A stretch of 64,000 nt of DNA from Undaria pinnatifida (lineage: Eukaryota > Sar > Phaeophyceae > Laminariales > Alariaceae). Under the pieces are notes generated by a model. That model had not been told where the DNA came from. It made no database searches and saw only the letters and a program-made list of their open reading frames with translations. The stretch covers positions 7,795,637-7,859,636 of the forward strand of contig JABAKD010000006.1 in NCBI GenBank assembly GCA_012845835.1, read 5' to 3'. The first letter of the stretch is position 1. Each line of letters starts with the position of its first letter. A program made the translations under genes and the position numbers. Positions 27,001 to 32,387 of the stretch are shown in pieces.

Positions 27001-30000
27001 ACACGTAATGAGGCGGTAATGTGGACTATCGACCATTTCATCGAAGCTGGGGCAAGTTGTAAACACTGCTACTTCGTATATAGTACTACTCACCGCGGCG
27101 ATCGTTTCCCGGTGGCTGTAACGCCAACACTGCTGCGCAGCGGCGATGCTCCATCGCCACCACCCCCGTGGACAGCAGCTGCTCCAATGACAACCGCGGC
27201 CCTGTAACGAGGCAACGGGGGCGTTCGGTATCGGATTGGCCCCCGGTATCGGATGAATGTTCGGTATCGGGTTGGTGTTCAGTGCCGGACTGGTGCTTGG
27301 TGTTGGAATGGCTTTCGGAATCGGATTGGCGATCGGTATAGGATAGACGATCGATATCGAGTTGGCGTTCGGTATCGGAATAGCTTTCGGCACCGGAGTG
27401 GCATTCGGTATCAGACAGACGTTCAGTATCGGACTTACGGTCGGTATCGAGCTGCCGATCGGGTATGGGACAAGCTTTCGGTGTTGGATTAGCGTTCGGT
27501 ATCGGACTTGCGTTCGGTATTGGAATGGCGTGCGGTATCGGGCTGTGCATCGGGATCGGAACGGCCTTCGGTATCGGACTATAGTTCGGTATCGACGACG
27601 TTCGGTACCGGATTATAGTTCGACTACGGACCGGCGATCACTATCGGATTGACGCACGGTGTTGAGCTGACGATCGGTATCGGACTTGCGTTTCGTATTG
27701 GAGTGGCAGTCGTTATCGGGCTGGCACATATCGATATTGGACTGGCGTTTGGTATCGGACTAGAGGTGTGAGGCCGCCGCGAGCGTTCGGTATCGAACCA
27801 TGAGTACTGGTGTGAGGTCGTCACGGAGAGCAGTCGATATCGGACTGGCGGTGTGAGAACGCCGGCGGTGACTGGTGTCAAACCGCGGCATACGCTTACC
27901 GCTCGGTACGAGTTACTATAGAAACAGTGGTAAGAGGCCGAGCTTCACGAAGGCTGTGCACGTTCCAACCAACGTAGCAACGGCGACCAAAAGGTGTCGG
28001 TGTTCGTTTCAGTTTTGTGCTTCCCGAGCGAGTGCTAGAGCAAGACGCGGGAAAAGGGGGGGCTGTGAAGACCTTCGCCAAGTTTCAACTTGAAGTATAC
28101 TTGACTTGACTTTTACCCTTTCACTGCTGCAAATATTGTCTTATACTCTCTCTTACACTACAAGTTCCACGTGGTTCGTCCCCCCCCCAAAAGGGTACGG
28201 TTCTCAAGGGGCTAAACATTATCCCTAACCCCAACCCTAACCCCCACCGCCCGGGATTTTTTCATGAATAAGACGTCATGAAGAGTTCCTGTCGCAACAG
28301 CGAAAAACGGGGAGCAACGAGGCAAAGCTAAACTCTCTGCTTCAATGAATGCGCGGCGCTTCTGTAACTCACCACACACGCCTGGAGATTGCGGAATCGA
28401 GCTCGCGGACTCGTGCAAGCAGAGGAACTCTCCGACGCCGAACCTGCATCGTCACACACGCGCGCAGGACGGAAAAAACGACCAATGAAGCGGTGGTTTA
28501 ACTCGAGAGTCGTCGTCGCCTTCGGCGGCGGCGGTACCGGTGGTGGCGGTGGCAGCGGCGACGGTGGCGGAACACGAGGGCACCAGTTACCCCTGCCGAT
28601 TAAACACCTCCAGTCCGATACCGAATGCCCCAGGCAGCATGACACTACTCGTCCGATATCGAATGCCACCTGCGGTTCCACATCGCCAGGTCGGAACCGC
28701 ATACCCTCGGCGTCATCCTCTCTCCCGACTACCGATTGCCCCCGGCGACCCTAGACCGCTATTCCGATAGCGAATGTCCATCGTAGTTAGTCTCACAACG
28801 CTGCCCAATATTGAACCCACATCGATCGCGGTCCAATATATCCGGACCATTTTCTCACGCATGCGCGAGGGTAACCAGTCGAGCAACTAAGCAATAACCC
28901 AAGGTATACCCTCGACTGCTCAAAAACATGAAAAATGTGCGGGAAGCAAAACAAAACAGCTGCAAACGTGACTACGTCCTTCTCAGATGTCACTGACTCA
29001 TTAGTCTAAGAGACTTTTCTCCTGATTTCATGCGAGTTGTGCGAACGCGGCATGCTTCTGGCCAAATGTGATGCGACTTTACTTCAAATTCGCTCAAGCA
29101 CTCTAAAACCCATAATAACTCATATGCGCGTAAAGACGAACACATGGCCAATTCTTGCGAAAATGTATGCGAGCATAACCCATTTAGCACCGCACTCCCG
29201 ACGGGGGGACAAAACACTTGAAGTTAGACTACCATAATTGTAGGAGTTAGAAATGGGTTTACCCATTGAACACTGCGCCCACGCTTCTGGGGACAAATTA
29301 CGTGGAATTAGCTTGAGATAGTTTGTAAACCAGCAAAGGGCTAATGGGTCAAAACTTAGGACTTCCGCAAACACGCACCAGCAGCGCAGCAGCCGCCATG
29401 CCTCCTCCTGCTCCAACGCCTGTTCGCTGACCGATGGTTCCCGTTCGGACTCCAGCAGAGCGTCGAGCGAGCACTCCTCTTCCCCTAAAAAGCCTACCAA
29501 GCGGGGGAACTCCGAACCCTCGTATTGAGGATGTAGCGGGTCCTGATTGTTATCTTCCACGTCCGGTGTTGGCGACGCATCGGCTGTGGAAACCTGGCGT
29601 GGAGGCGTGTGGATGAGCGAGCGTGGTAGCGGGGTTAGGGGAAGGACGGTGGGGGGTGTAAAACGGCGGTAAAGGGAGATAAGGCAAGGACGCTGGGGGC
29701 CGTAAACCGGAGGTAGGAGCTTGTGCACAGAAACCGTCCGATCATCTTCGCCCGGACTGGTGTCGCCACGAGGTCCGCTCGTAGGCAGTTTCGACAGCGT
29801 GCGGTCGCAGTCAGCACGATAGCGCAGGCGTGGTGTGCTGCGCTGCAAGACACCTAGCTAATGCAAGGAAACTAAAGCCGTCGTTAAACGACGGGACGCC
29901 CTCCGAGCGCGGCAGTAGCAGCGTGCTTGTCGCGCGGTATGGTGCTCACACCGGGAACGGCACAGAGGGCGGGGGTCAACCACACTCAAGGTCAGAAATC

Positions 30001-30797
30001 GTCTTAAACCGCTCCCCCCCTTTCACCATGTTTCGTCCACGTACCTCCCGGCTATCGCATTGCAACAACTTCCTCAGCACGTACGACCGCCCGAGGTATG
30101 TAAGCTCTTTGCGCCATCCACTGACCCCCCGGGCCTCCCCGTTCGCTGATGCCACGCTGCGCGCAACCCCCGCTACGACAGCCTCGCGTGACTCCAACAC
30201 TCCCATGGCGTTTCCGACGTCGTTGACGAAGTACTCCCACGGGGTGGCGCACGAGTAGTCCTTCCAGTCGTCGTGCTCGCTAGCGCTAACCGCGGCGCGT
30301 GGGCTGGCGGGAGGTCGTCGCCGAGTTGGCGACGACCTTTCGTCTATGTCATGTACTGCTGCTGTTGTTATGTTGTGCACGCCGTCTACTGCTGTTGTTG
30401 CATCGCGAGAGGCGCTTTTCCCTACTTCCGTGTGTGCCGGAAGACTCTCGGGAAGCGGGTCATTCTCCCCCACTTCGTCGAACATCAAGTCCAGGTCGTC
30501 AACAGGCCAACCGTGCCCCGAGACAGCGGTCGCAGGGTTCTTGCTGTCAGCATTGGCCATGGCGGCGGAAACACCACAACTTGAGTTTTTACTGGACATG
30601 TCAGCATAGCCAGCACCGCTCGAGCTAGGCCGTTCTTGCTGCACGTCGCCTCGCCGAGGCTGTCTACTCGAGGCCTCGACAAGGGAAGCCTCATTTTCGG
30701 GACCAGCTTCACTTTTTGATCCCACTTGCCTCACAGCTGCGGAAGGTATATCGCCGTGAGGGAGGGACTTGTCCCACCGGGTGGTGTCATCTTCCAT
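2555..30797 (-). CDS. RAB3GAP1: Rab3 GTPase-activating protein catalytic subunit, complete 17-exon gene model (span)
   Basis: In the known family this catalytic subunit pairs with a non-catalytic subunit, stimulates GTP hydrolysis by Rab3 and acts as an exchange factor for Rab18 at ER and Golgi membranes. Seventeen exons join in phase to 6,150 coding bases including the stop (about 2,049 aa, against about 980 in animals). Family signatures seen in order are an N-terminal WEYFV block, WFGVGEF, DPLEGIRMTALW, PPPPDM then IHQKLQMLNCC, the FVRWYSPRNW block, EAEKALHYL, and a C-terminal end of the DVRLAISV type. The ATG at 30797 follows an in-frame TGA 15 bases upstream. The extra length is low-complexity sequence (Gly-rich, Thr/Ala-rich and Gln-rich). 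Weak points are the exon 9/10 boundaries, a possibly missing exon between exons 7 and 8, and the absence of the family's conserved LWxEF-type block. Family assignment is from remembered motifs, not a search. Confidence 0.9.
3400..3470 (+). repeat. G-rich tract in RAB3GAP1 exon 17 / intron 16
   Basis: Runs of G on the plus strand form the C-rich pyrimidine tract just upstream of the exon 17 acceptor at 3382 and would be strongly G-quadruplex-prone on the non-coding strand. Confidence 0.5.
3795..3881 (-). CDS. RAB3GAP1: RAB3GAP1 exon 16
   Basis: A 29-codon exon, phase 0 both sides, acceptor gaactttcag|GCG, donor CATAAG|gtcagt. ATLVACDALCDAVDDAEVLL occupies the place of the family's NVEALIARARSLK helix. 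Confidence 0.75.
3952..4560 (+). mobile_element. G-run-headed dispersed repeat, long copy
   Basis: A G-run is followed by TACTCATTTGTTGCTTGCC, CCATTTGACCATTGACCACG and a ~500-bp body that includes CCACCATTTATCTCCTAGGA and GCCACACGGGCACATATG. The same body occurs at 33095-33937. It lies between RAB3GAP1 exons 16 and 15. No protein-coding capacity is seen. Confidence 0.65.
4677..4812 (+). mobile_element. G-run-headed repeat, diverged subfamily
   Basis: A G-run leads into TGCTCAGTTTGTGCATGGCC, CGTAGTCGTACGACCATAG and CGGGACGAAGCACGTCGG. Related copies are at 17812, 18005, 23627 (minus) and 51820. Confidence 0.6.
5690..6085 (+). repeat. Imperfect tandem duplication in RAB3GAP1 intron 15
   Basis: Two to three diverged copies share CTCGTAGCTTTCAACAGGCA and GGACAAACCCGCGT-type blocks. 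There is no coding signal. Confidence 0.5.
6290..6433 (-). CDS. RAB3GAP1: RAB3GAP1 exon 15
   Basis: A 48-codon exon, phase 0 both sides, acceptor cgtcccccgcag|GAT, donor TCGCAG|gtaaaa. It encodes an alpha-helical segment starting DALELPCVQAALSRVN. A second copy of the acceptor region lies about 105 bases upstream in the intron. Confidence 0.75.
6434..6640 (-). repeat. Tandem copies of the exon 15 acceptor region
   Basis: A ~105-bp unit with GGGGACGCACGTCGGGTTCA, then GACAGTCCGGGCACG, occurs next to exon 15 and again at about 6538-6632. On the minus strand each copy ends in a CAG (ccccgcag in the real site, ccaactgcag in the copy), so the 3' splice site itself was duplicated. Confidence 0.6.
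6783..6896 (-). CDS. RAB3GAP1: RAB3GAP1 exon 14
   Basis: A 38-codon exon, phase 0 both sides, acceptor tgatcccag|GAG, donor CAGACG|gtgcgc. EAEKALHYLETIGPAQL matches the strongly conserved EAEKVLHYL block. The frame stays open past the donor, so a slightly longer exon cannot be excluded. Confidence 0.88.
7473..8637 (-). CDS. RAB3GAP1: RAB3GAP1 exon 13 (catalytic-region signature)
   Basis: This exon carries FERENPGAVFADFVRWYSP followed by RNW (near residue 1315), the family's diagnostic block. From family knowledge, the catalytic arginine of the human protein is thought to lie in or next to this block. A ~300-residue Thr/Ala/Ser insert follows, including a near-pure (ACC)n-encoded poly-Thr run at about 8045-8110. 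The exon then has NEWMEAW and PRNLFSPAQ, matching the MWxEAW and RRLFDD blocks. The preferred acceptor is at 8637, with an in-frame alternative at 8595. The donor is CACAG|gtgaaa. Confidence 0.9.
8045..8112 (+). repeat. Coding trinucleotide microsatellite (GGT/ACC)
   Basis: A near-pure GGT repeat on the plus strand lies inside RAB3GAP1 exon 13 and is read on the minus strand as a poly-threonine run. The complementary frames give poly-Val, poly-His and poly-Pro shadows, which are not genes. Confidence 0.8.
8840..8906 (-). mobile_element. SINE fragment
   Basis: Contains TTTTTATCGCACAGAGGGTT and CAGCATCCCCACT, matching the body of the SINE family on the minus strand. Only the central part is present. 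Confidence 0.6.
8955..9038 (-). CDS. RAB3GAP1: RAB3GAP1 exon 12
   Basis: The acceptor is tggccgtcag|G and the donor CTCAG|gtgagg. It encodes VLVPELMQTCPLTSDMLEQQ, matching the family's PMTEDLLEEQ block. The first base completes the tryptophan codon split at the end of exon 11. Confidence 0.9.
9327..10460 (-). CDS. RAB3GAP1: RAB3GAP1 exon 11
   Basis: A 1,134-base exon, acceptor tccccgcag|A, donor GATGAGTG|gtaagt. It opens with CLIHQKLQMLNCC, one of the best-conserved family blocks. It then has a long Gly/Ser-rich insert and basic repeats of the type RVGGAVRKAGGAV, and ends FTGDRLLVTDEW, matching the strand-rich stretch before the catalytic region. The upstream intron contains five more copies of this exon's first ~75 bases (see the array at 10389-11500). 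Confidence 0.88.
10389..11500 (-). repeat. ~200-bp tandem array carrying copies of the exon 11 splice acceptor and exon start
   Basis: Six units begin near 10389, 10580, 10801, 10988, 11205 and 11411 (last partial). Each contains the exon 11 start (encoding QKLQMLNCC or decayed forms), the intron 3' end and a common tail with TAAGTCGCCGACTAG. The unit at 11205 still encodes HQKLQMLNCCVAG in frame. Only the first unit (10389-10460) is the functional exon edge. Unit 2 carries a SINE 3' fragment at about 10770-10802. Confidence 0.85.
11614..11881 (-). CDS. RAB3GAP1: RAB3GAP1 exon 10
   Basis: The preferred acceptor is gagcctccag|TA, with an alternative at 11897; the donor is ATGAG|gtgagc. It encodes DGYSMYDPSA and onward and ends SPPPPDM. 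It joins exon 11 to give PPDMRTCLIHQKLQMLNCC, matching the well-conserved PPDLRxCLLHQKLQ region. The 3' end is certain; the middle is low-complexity. Confidence 0.75.
11968..12066 (+). mobile_element. G-run-headed repeat, short copy
   Basis: A G-rich run is followed by CATTTGTTGCATGCCTCAGT and GGCCATTAATCACGCGTCCC. It lies just upstream (minus strand sense) of RAB3GAP1 exon 10. Confidence 0.55.
12840..13160 (-). repeat. GATC-rich dispersed repeat
   Basis: The minus strand carries GATCTGT..ACAGATC-type motifs and GGGTGCCGTACATCTGC; related segments occur at about 465-600, 46430-46620 and 47395-47660. It may be an LTR or MITE remnant. No ORF of a mobile element is seen. Confidence 0.5.
13234..13532 (+). 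repeat. (TCTG)n microsatellite, ~300 bp
   Basis: Long CTGT/TCTG tract with interspersed TCCG and TGCC variants, within RAB3GAP1 intron 9. All frames are open and give Cys/Leu/Ser or Thr/Asp/Arg/Gln repeats, which are artefacts. Confidence 0.95.
13920..14168 (+). mobile_element. MITE with CCATGGCCTAGG core, copy 1
   Basis: Starts GGCACGTGCTACGATAGAGG, has TGTATACCTAGGCCATGGG in the middle, and ends near AAAGTCGTAGCACTCGTCT, so the ends are inverted repeats. About 250 bp. Confidence 0.65.
14918..15039 (+). repeat. (CAA)n microsatellite, ~120 bp
   Basis: Pure CAA repeat in RAB3GAP1 intron 9; the open frames through it (poly-Thr, poly-Val, poly-Cys) are artefacts. Confidence 0.95.
15473..15730 (-). 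mobile_element. MITE with CCATGGCCTAGG core, copy 2
   Basis: Begins ATGCTACGGTGGAGGTACACC, has GTGGCCTAGGTATAC in the middle and ends GCTATCGTAGCACGCGTC. It is inverted relative to copy 1. Confidence 0.65.
16128..16592 (-). CDS. RAB3GAP1: RAB3GAP1 exon 9 (boundaries uncertain)
   Basis: The acceptor is acgggcag|AC and the preferred donor TTTG|gtgagc (phase 1). It encodes PAEIVHSVRYLLTP, compatible with the family's VLNTILLFLF-type helix, then a (CAG)n-encoded Gln run and Pro/Gly-rich sequence. An alternative donor at 16153 also keeps frame. A second frame here reads WTELWL, faintly like the conserved LWxEF block, so a small unrecognised intron or a frame slip is possible. Confidence 0.55.
16620..16798 (+). 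repeat. Degenerate ~20-bp tandem repeat (GATTACCCCGCGTG-like)
   Basis: Repeated GATTACCCCGCGTG variants fill the part of RAB3GAP1 intron 8 adjoining exon 9. Confidence 0.7.
17028..17100 (+). mobile_element. G-run-headed repeat, fragment
   Basis: A G-rich stretch leads into GGCGTACTCATTTGTTGCTC and then diverges. Confidence 0.5.
17160..17326 (-). mobile_element. tRNA-derived SINE copy with intact head
   Basis: On the minus strand the head reads GGGAGTAGTAGGTGAATCTC (A-box-like), then GTGGGTTCAAGTCTCACC (B box), then the family body with GGGAATGCTGAACCCCATGC and GCGATAAAAAATGAAATCC. The 3' end is truncated. The head is tRNA-like but not a functional tRNA gene, because the body continues directly and no clean acceptor stem is visible. 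Confidence 0.7.
17593..17734 (-). CDS. RAB3GAP1: RAB3GAP1 exon 8 (probable)
   Basis: The acceptor gtttttgtcag|GCG is strong and the donor is GCTG|gtgagg, with phase 0 in and phase 1 out. It encodes ADVSSAREGAMHIGAVLG and onward in good coding style. It sits where the family has the segment before the LNTILLFLFP-type helix. Similarity here is weak, so membership rests on phase and position. Confidence 0.65.
17812..18160 (+). mobile_element. Cluster of three G-run-headed repeat copies
   Basis: Three copies follow one another, starting at about 17812, 17911 and 18000. Each opens with a G-run and a TACTCATT or ACTAATTT motif, then GCATGGCCGTAGT or TGCGTGCCTTAGTC. Confidence 0.6.
18411..18545 (-). 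other. Possible extra RAB3GAP1 exon in intron 7
   Basis: The minus strand is open through GFKLRLLLAVYVQSLALGG, a hydrophobic helix-like segment. It lies in the intron where the family would need a LLGDFVTEFF-type segment. Splice sites here are weak and no phase-compatible pair is convincing, so I left it out of the model. Confidence 0.2.
18625..18705 (+). repeat. G-rich low-complexity tract
   Basis: GGGGC and GGGGA repeats over about 80 bp, strongly G-quadruplex-prone, in RAB3GAP1 intron 7. Confidence 0.8.
19356..19433 (+). mobile_element. Short TTAA-flanked element, copy A
   Basis: TTAACGCCTTTACAACTGG at the left and GGGGCTCTAAACGGGTTAA at the right; 78 bp including both TTAA. The ends are near-inverted (CGCCTTTA/TAAACGGG). 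Confidence 0.7.
20042..20118 (+). mobile_element. Short TTAA-flanked element, copy B
   Basis: TTAACCCTTTTAGCACCGC at the left and AATTTTAGGAGTTAA at the right; 77 bp. It is a diverged subfamily that recurs at 29174-29258. Confidence 0.6.
20320..20406 (+). mobile_element. Short TTAA-flanked element, copy C
   Basis: TTAACGCATTAACAACTGG at the left and GGGCTCTAAAGGGGTTAA at the right; 87 bp. Confidence 0.7.
21245..21333 (+). mobile_element. Short TTAA-flanked element, copy D
   Basis: TTAACGCCTCTACAACTGG at the left and GGGCTGTAAAGGGGTCAA at the right; one flank has mutated to TCAA. Confidence 0.6.
21607..21762 (-). CDS. RAB3GAP1: RAB3GAP1 exon 7
   Basis: A 52-codon exon, phase 0 at both ends, acceptor cgtgcttaaag|GAC, donor TGGGAG|gtgcgc. 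DPLEGIRMTALW matches the DPxxELxLxTxW motif, and WKATVSW matches the block near APHWSVRV. The following intron is large (about 3.9 kb) and may hide another short exon. Confidence 0.85.
23176..23304 (-). CDS. RAB3GAP1: RAB3GAP1 exon 6
   Basis: A 43-codon exon, phase 0 at both ends, acceptor ccgcggcag|ACT, donor GAAGAA|gtaagt (consensus). It begins TEW, is Arg-rich in the middle and ends GLLPAWGTEE. It joins exon 7 to read TEEDPLEGIRM, at the place of the family's LPFGxxEDP block. Confidence 0.8.
25190..25575 (+). repeat. ~100-bp tandem array, about four units
   Basis: Units carry GTCGGAATTCCGTC, ACGATGTTTCACAACATTTT and GGTCACTGGATTTTTCTC. The unit is related to the interior of the CCATGGCCTAGG element, so the array seems to have grown inside one copy, in RAB3GAP1 intron 5. 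Confidence 0.8.
26176..26462 (-). CDS. RAB3GAP1: RAB3GAP1 exon 5
   Basis: The acceptor ttcgtccctccag|GC has a good pyrimidine tract, and the donor is TGGCAG|gtaagg (phase 0). It encodes 95 residues including SLEAFGELLEDK and RLHASARYTWERRV, which correspond to the family blocks resembling SGLLDIFKSK and VSIAIRFTY. The frame stays open upstream of the acceptor, but the phase from exon 4 selects this start. Confidence 0.82.
27094..27201 (-). CDS. RAB3GAP1: RAB3GAP1 exon 4
   Basis: The acceptor is cctcgttacag|GG and the donor CGCG|gtgagt, phase 1 in and out. It encodes PRLSLEQLLSTGVVAMEH and onward, the position of the family segment resembling LLLSSVSIAL. Beyond the acceptor lies a degenerate 18-bp tandem repeat that fills the intron. 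Confidence 0.8.
27205..27800 (+). repeat. Degenerate 18-bp tandem repeat (TTCGGTATCGGATTGGCG-like)
   Basis: Dozens of variants of TCGGTATCGG fill RAB3GAP1 intron 3. The minus strand is open across several hundred bases and reads as Ile-Pro/Asn-Pro repeats. It lies between exons 3 and 4, so I treat it as intronic. Confidence 0.85.
28373..28443 (-). CDS. RAB3GAP1: RAB3GAP1 exon 3
   Basis: A 71-base exon with acceptor gacgatgcag|G and donor TGTG|gtgagt. Joined to exon 2 it reads WFGVGEFLCLHES, matching the family's WYGLxEF-type block. Phase 2 in and phase 1 out both fit the neighbouring exons. Confidence 0.82.
28508..28795 (-). repeat. GCC/GGT-rich tract and TCCGATACCGAATGCC repeats
   Basis: Low-complexity GGC/GGT triplets are followed by several copies of the inverse of the 27.2-kb unit, next to RAB3GAP1 exon 3. 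Confidence 0.6.
29174..29354 (+). mobile_element. Two diverged TTAA-type short elements in tandem
   Basis: CATAACCCATTTAGCACCGC begins one copy. A second from about 29265 has GCGCCCACGCTTCTGGGGAC and ends GCAAAGGGCTAATGGGTCA. They lie just downstream of RAB3GAP1 exon 2. Confidence 0.5.
29379..29593 (-). CDS. RAB3GAP1: RAB3GAP1 exon 2
   Basis: The acceptor is ccacgccag|GTT (phase 0) and the donor is TGCTG|gtgcgt (phase 2). It encodes an acidic linker and then a segment ending WRLLRCW, which aligns with the segment before the conserved WYGxxEF block. The split tryptophan codon is completed correctly by exon 3. Confidence 0.8.
30045..30797 (-). CDS. RAB3GAP1: RAB3GAP1 exon 1 (N-terminus, start codon)
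   Basis: This exon encodes residues 1-251. The start ATG lies in GGGAGATGG with an in-frame TGA just upstream. The first ~170 residues are low-complexity and acidic/serine-rich. Near residue 185 begins DYSCATPWEYFVNDVG, which matches the conserved WERF-type N-terminal block of the family. The exon ends GAG|gtacgt in phase 0. Confidence 0.85.
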
Positions 30798-32223
30798 CTC
30801 CCTTCTCGAGCTGCTGTCTCAGAGGGAGGGAGGCAACGGCTTGCCAACTCAACTAACTGCAGCCTGACAGTGGGACTGGGACCGGGGCCGGGTGCCGATT
30901 CAAACACATTTCAAATTGGCATGTCCCCGAATAAAAAAACACCACCGAATTACATTGGAAACCCTGAAGACGTCGAACTTGCTCTTTGCTCAACTTTGCT
31001 GTGACGTTGCACTGAAGAGAAGCCATGTGCGAGAGCTGGAAGCCCTTCGTGTGAGCCCTGACTTCGGTGAGAGTAGAAGGGTGCAGTAGTTGGGCAGCAG
31101 TTTCAGTCGCGAGCTCTTGGAAGGACAAATCGGCAATTCCCTGTATCGAAGTCTACGAAGATACCTGGTATACCTGACAGTCCCGCCGCTACGCACCGTA
31201 TTGTTGCTGTCGCGCCGCTGCCCAAAGATGCCATTACTAGTGAGGATTTTGGAGCCTTGGGGGCGGGGAGGAGGGGGCAGAACTCCCAAGGCTGCATAGG
31301 CTTCTTCCTGAATAGGTCGTGCACGTACAGCAGTAGGCGTACACGCAAAGAGTTGGAGAAAAACACCGAAACAAAACTTTGTGGAGGTCCACCATTCCTA
31401 CGAGTGTACTCCTCGTCGATTTGCGCCAATTAATCATGAGGATTGTGAAGCCGAGGGTGCGGAGCTCCCAGGGCTTTAATAACCCTCTTTCAAATTCGAT
31501 CGCGCACGTACAGGAGTAGGCGCACACGCAAGGAAGTCGAGTAAAATACCGGGGGGGGAACTATGAGGTCCAGCACTCCCGCTGTTTGTCGATTTTTGCG
31601 TCGATTTTGCTTTTTGCCGACTCGCGCTTTCGCACCTTCGGCAATGGAAGAAACCTCAGAAAAAAGTAATCGGAGAGCAGCAAACAGCGACCGAAACAGA
31701 CAGCCCCTTTACAACTGGAAACCCGTTTTTGGGGACAAAATTACTTGGGTTTAGTATAGGTAGGTGTTTGGGGGCTCTAAAGGGGTTAACACACCGTTCT
31801 TCAACGGCCATTGCCCGTCCCTAACTTGAACACGGTCGGCCGTTTGACTCCAGCACTCGCCCAGAACTCACGATATATGCCCATGATACCGGTATACCAT
31901 ATCTGGTACCAGATACCGGTACCTGGTAGTACGCTGAAAAGCCACACACTCACGGACAGCAAGCAGCAGTTTTACACCTGATATCCTGATATTACCAGCG
32001 GACGCTCCGTCCGTTTCTTATTCCGCGCAGAGAAGGACTAACTTCATGCGTAAAGAGCCCTATTAGTGGAGACCTACACCAGCGACAGCAGCAACAGGAG
32101 CAGGACCAACGACAACGACACGTTTAACGACATCTACACCAACAACAACACCGCAACAACAGCGCCCGCAGCAGAAATTCAGCGCTTGTACGTCATAAAA
32201 GCCCGCGTGCCGTTGTCTGCTCC
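30798..32223. promoter_or_regulatory. Divergent intergenic region between RAB3GAP1 and the SET gene
   Basis: About 1.4 kb separate the two start codons, so both promoters should lie here. I see no convincing TATA box or named site. It contains a ~200-bp tandem duplication (31237-31430 and 31437-31600, sharing GCACGTACAGCAGTAGGCG-like sequence), a TTAA-type element at 31704-31789 and a palindromic GGTACC cluster at 31875-31930. Confidence 0.4.
31704..31789 (+). mobile_element. Short TTAA-type element, copy E
   Basis: CCCCTTTACAACTGGAAACC at the left and GGGGCTCTAAAGGGGTTAA at the right. It shows the terminal inverted repeat CCCCTTTA/TAAAGGGG clearly, but the left TTAA is lost. Confidence 0.65.
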
Positions 32224-32387
32224 ATGGGGATGTTTTCCTCCAAGGGATCCGAGAACAGGGCCAAGGAGGAGGCGATATCTAACCTTCAGCGCGCGTACGT
32301 TAAGCTCTCGCCTTCTTCCCTGGAAGGGGTCGGGGTGTTCGCTGTGAGGGACATCCACGAGGGCGTGGAAGTGCTTCGGTGGGACTG
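32224..32387 (+). CDS. SET protein exon 1
   Basis: The start is ctccATGGGGATG. The exon encodes residues 1-54 with the N-terminal SET strand (LSPSSLEGVGVFAVRDIHEG) and ends GACTG|gtgagg in phase 2. Confidence 0.82.

Noticed and set aside
26803-27881. Ile-Pro/Asn-Pro repeat frames on the minus strand
   Set aside because: They come from an 18-bp intronic tandem repeat in RAB3GAP1 intron 3; the real exon 4 in this region uses a different frame.
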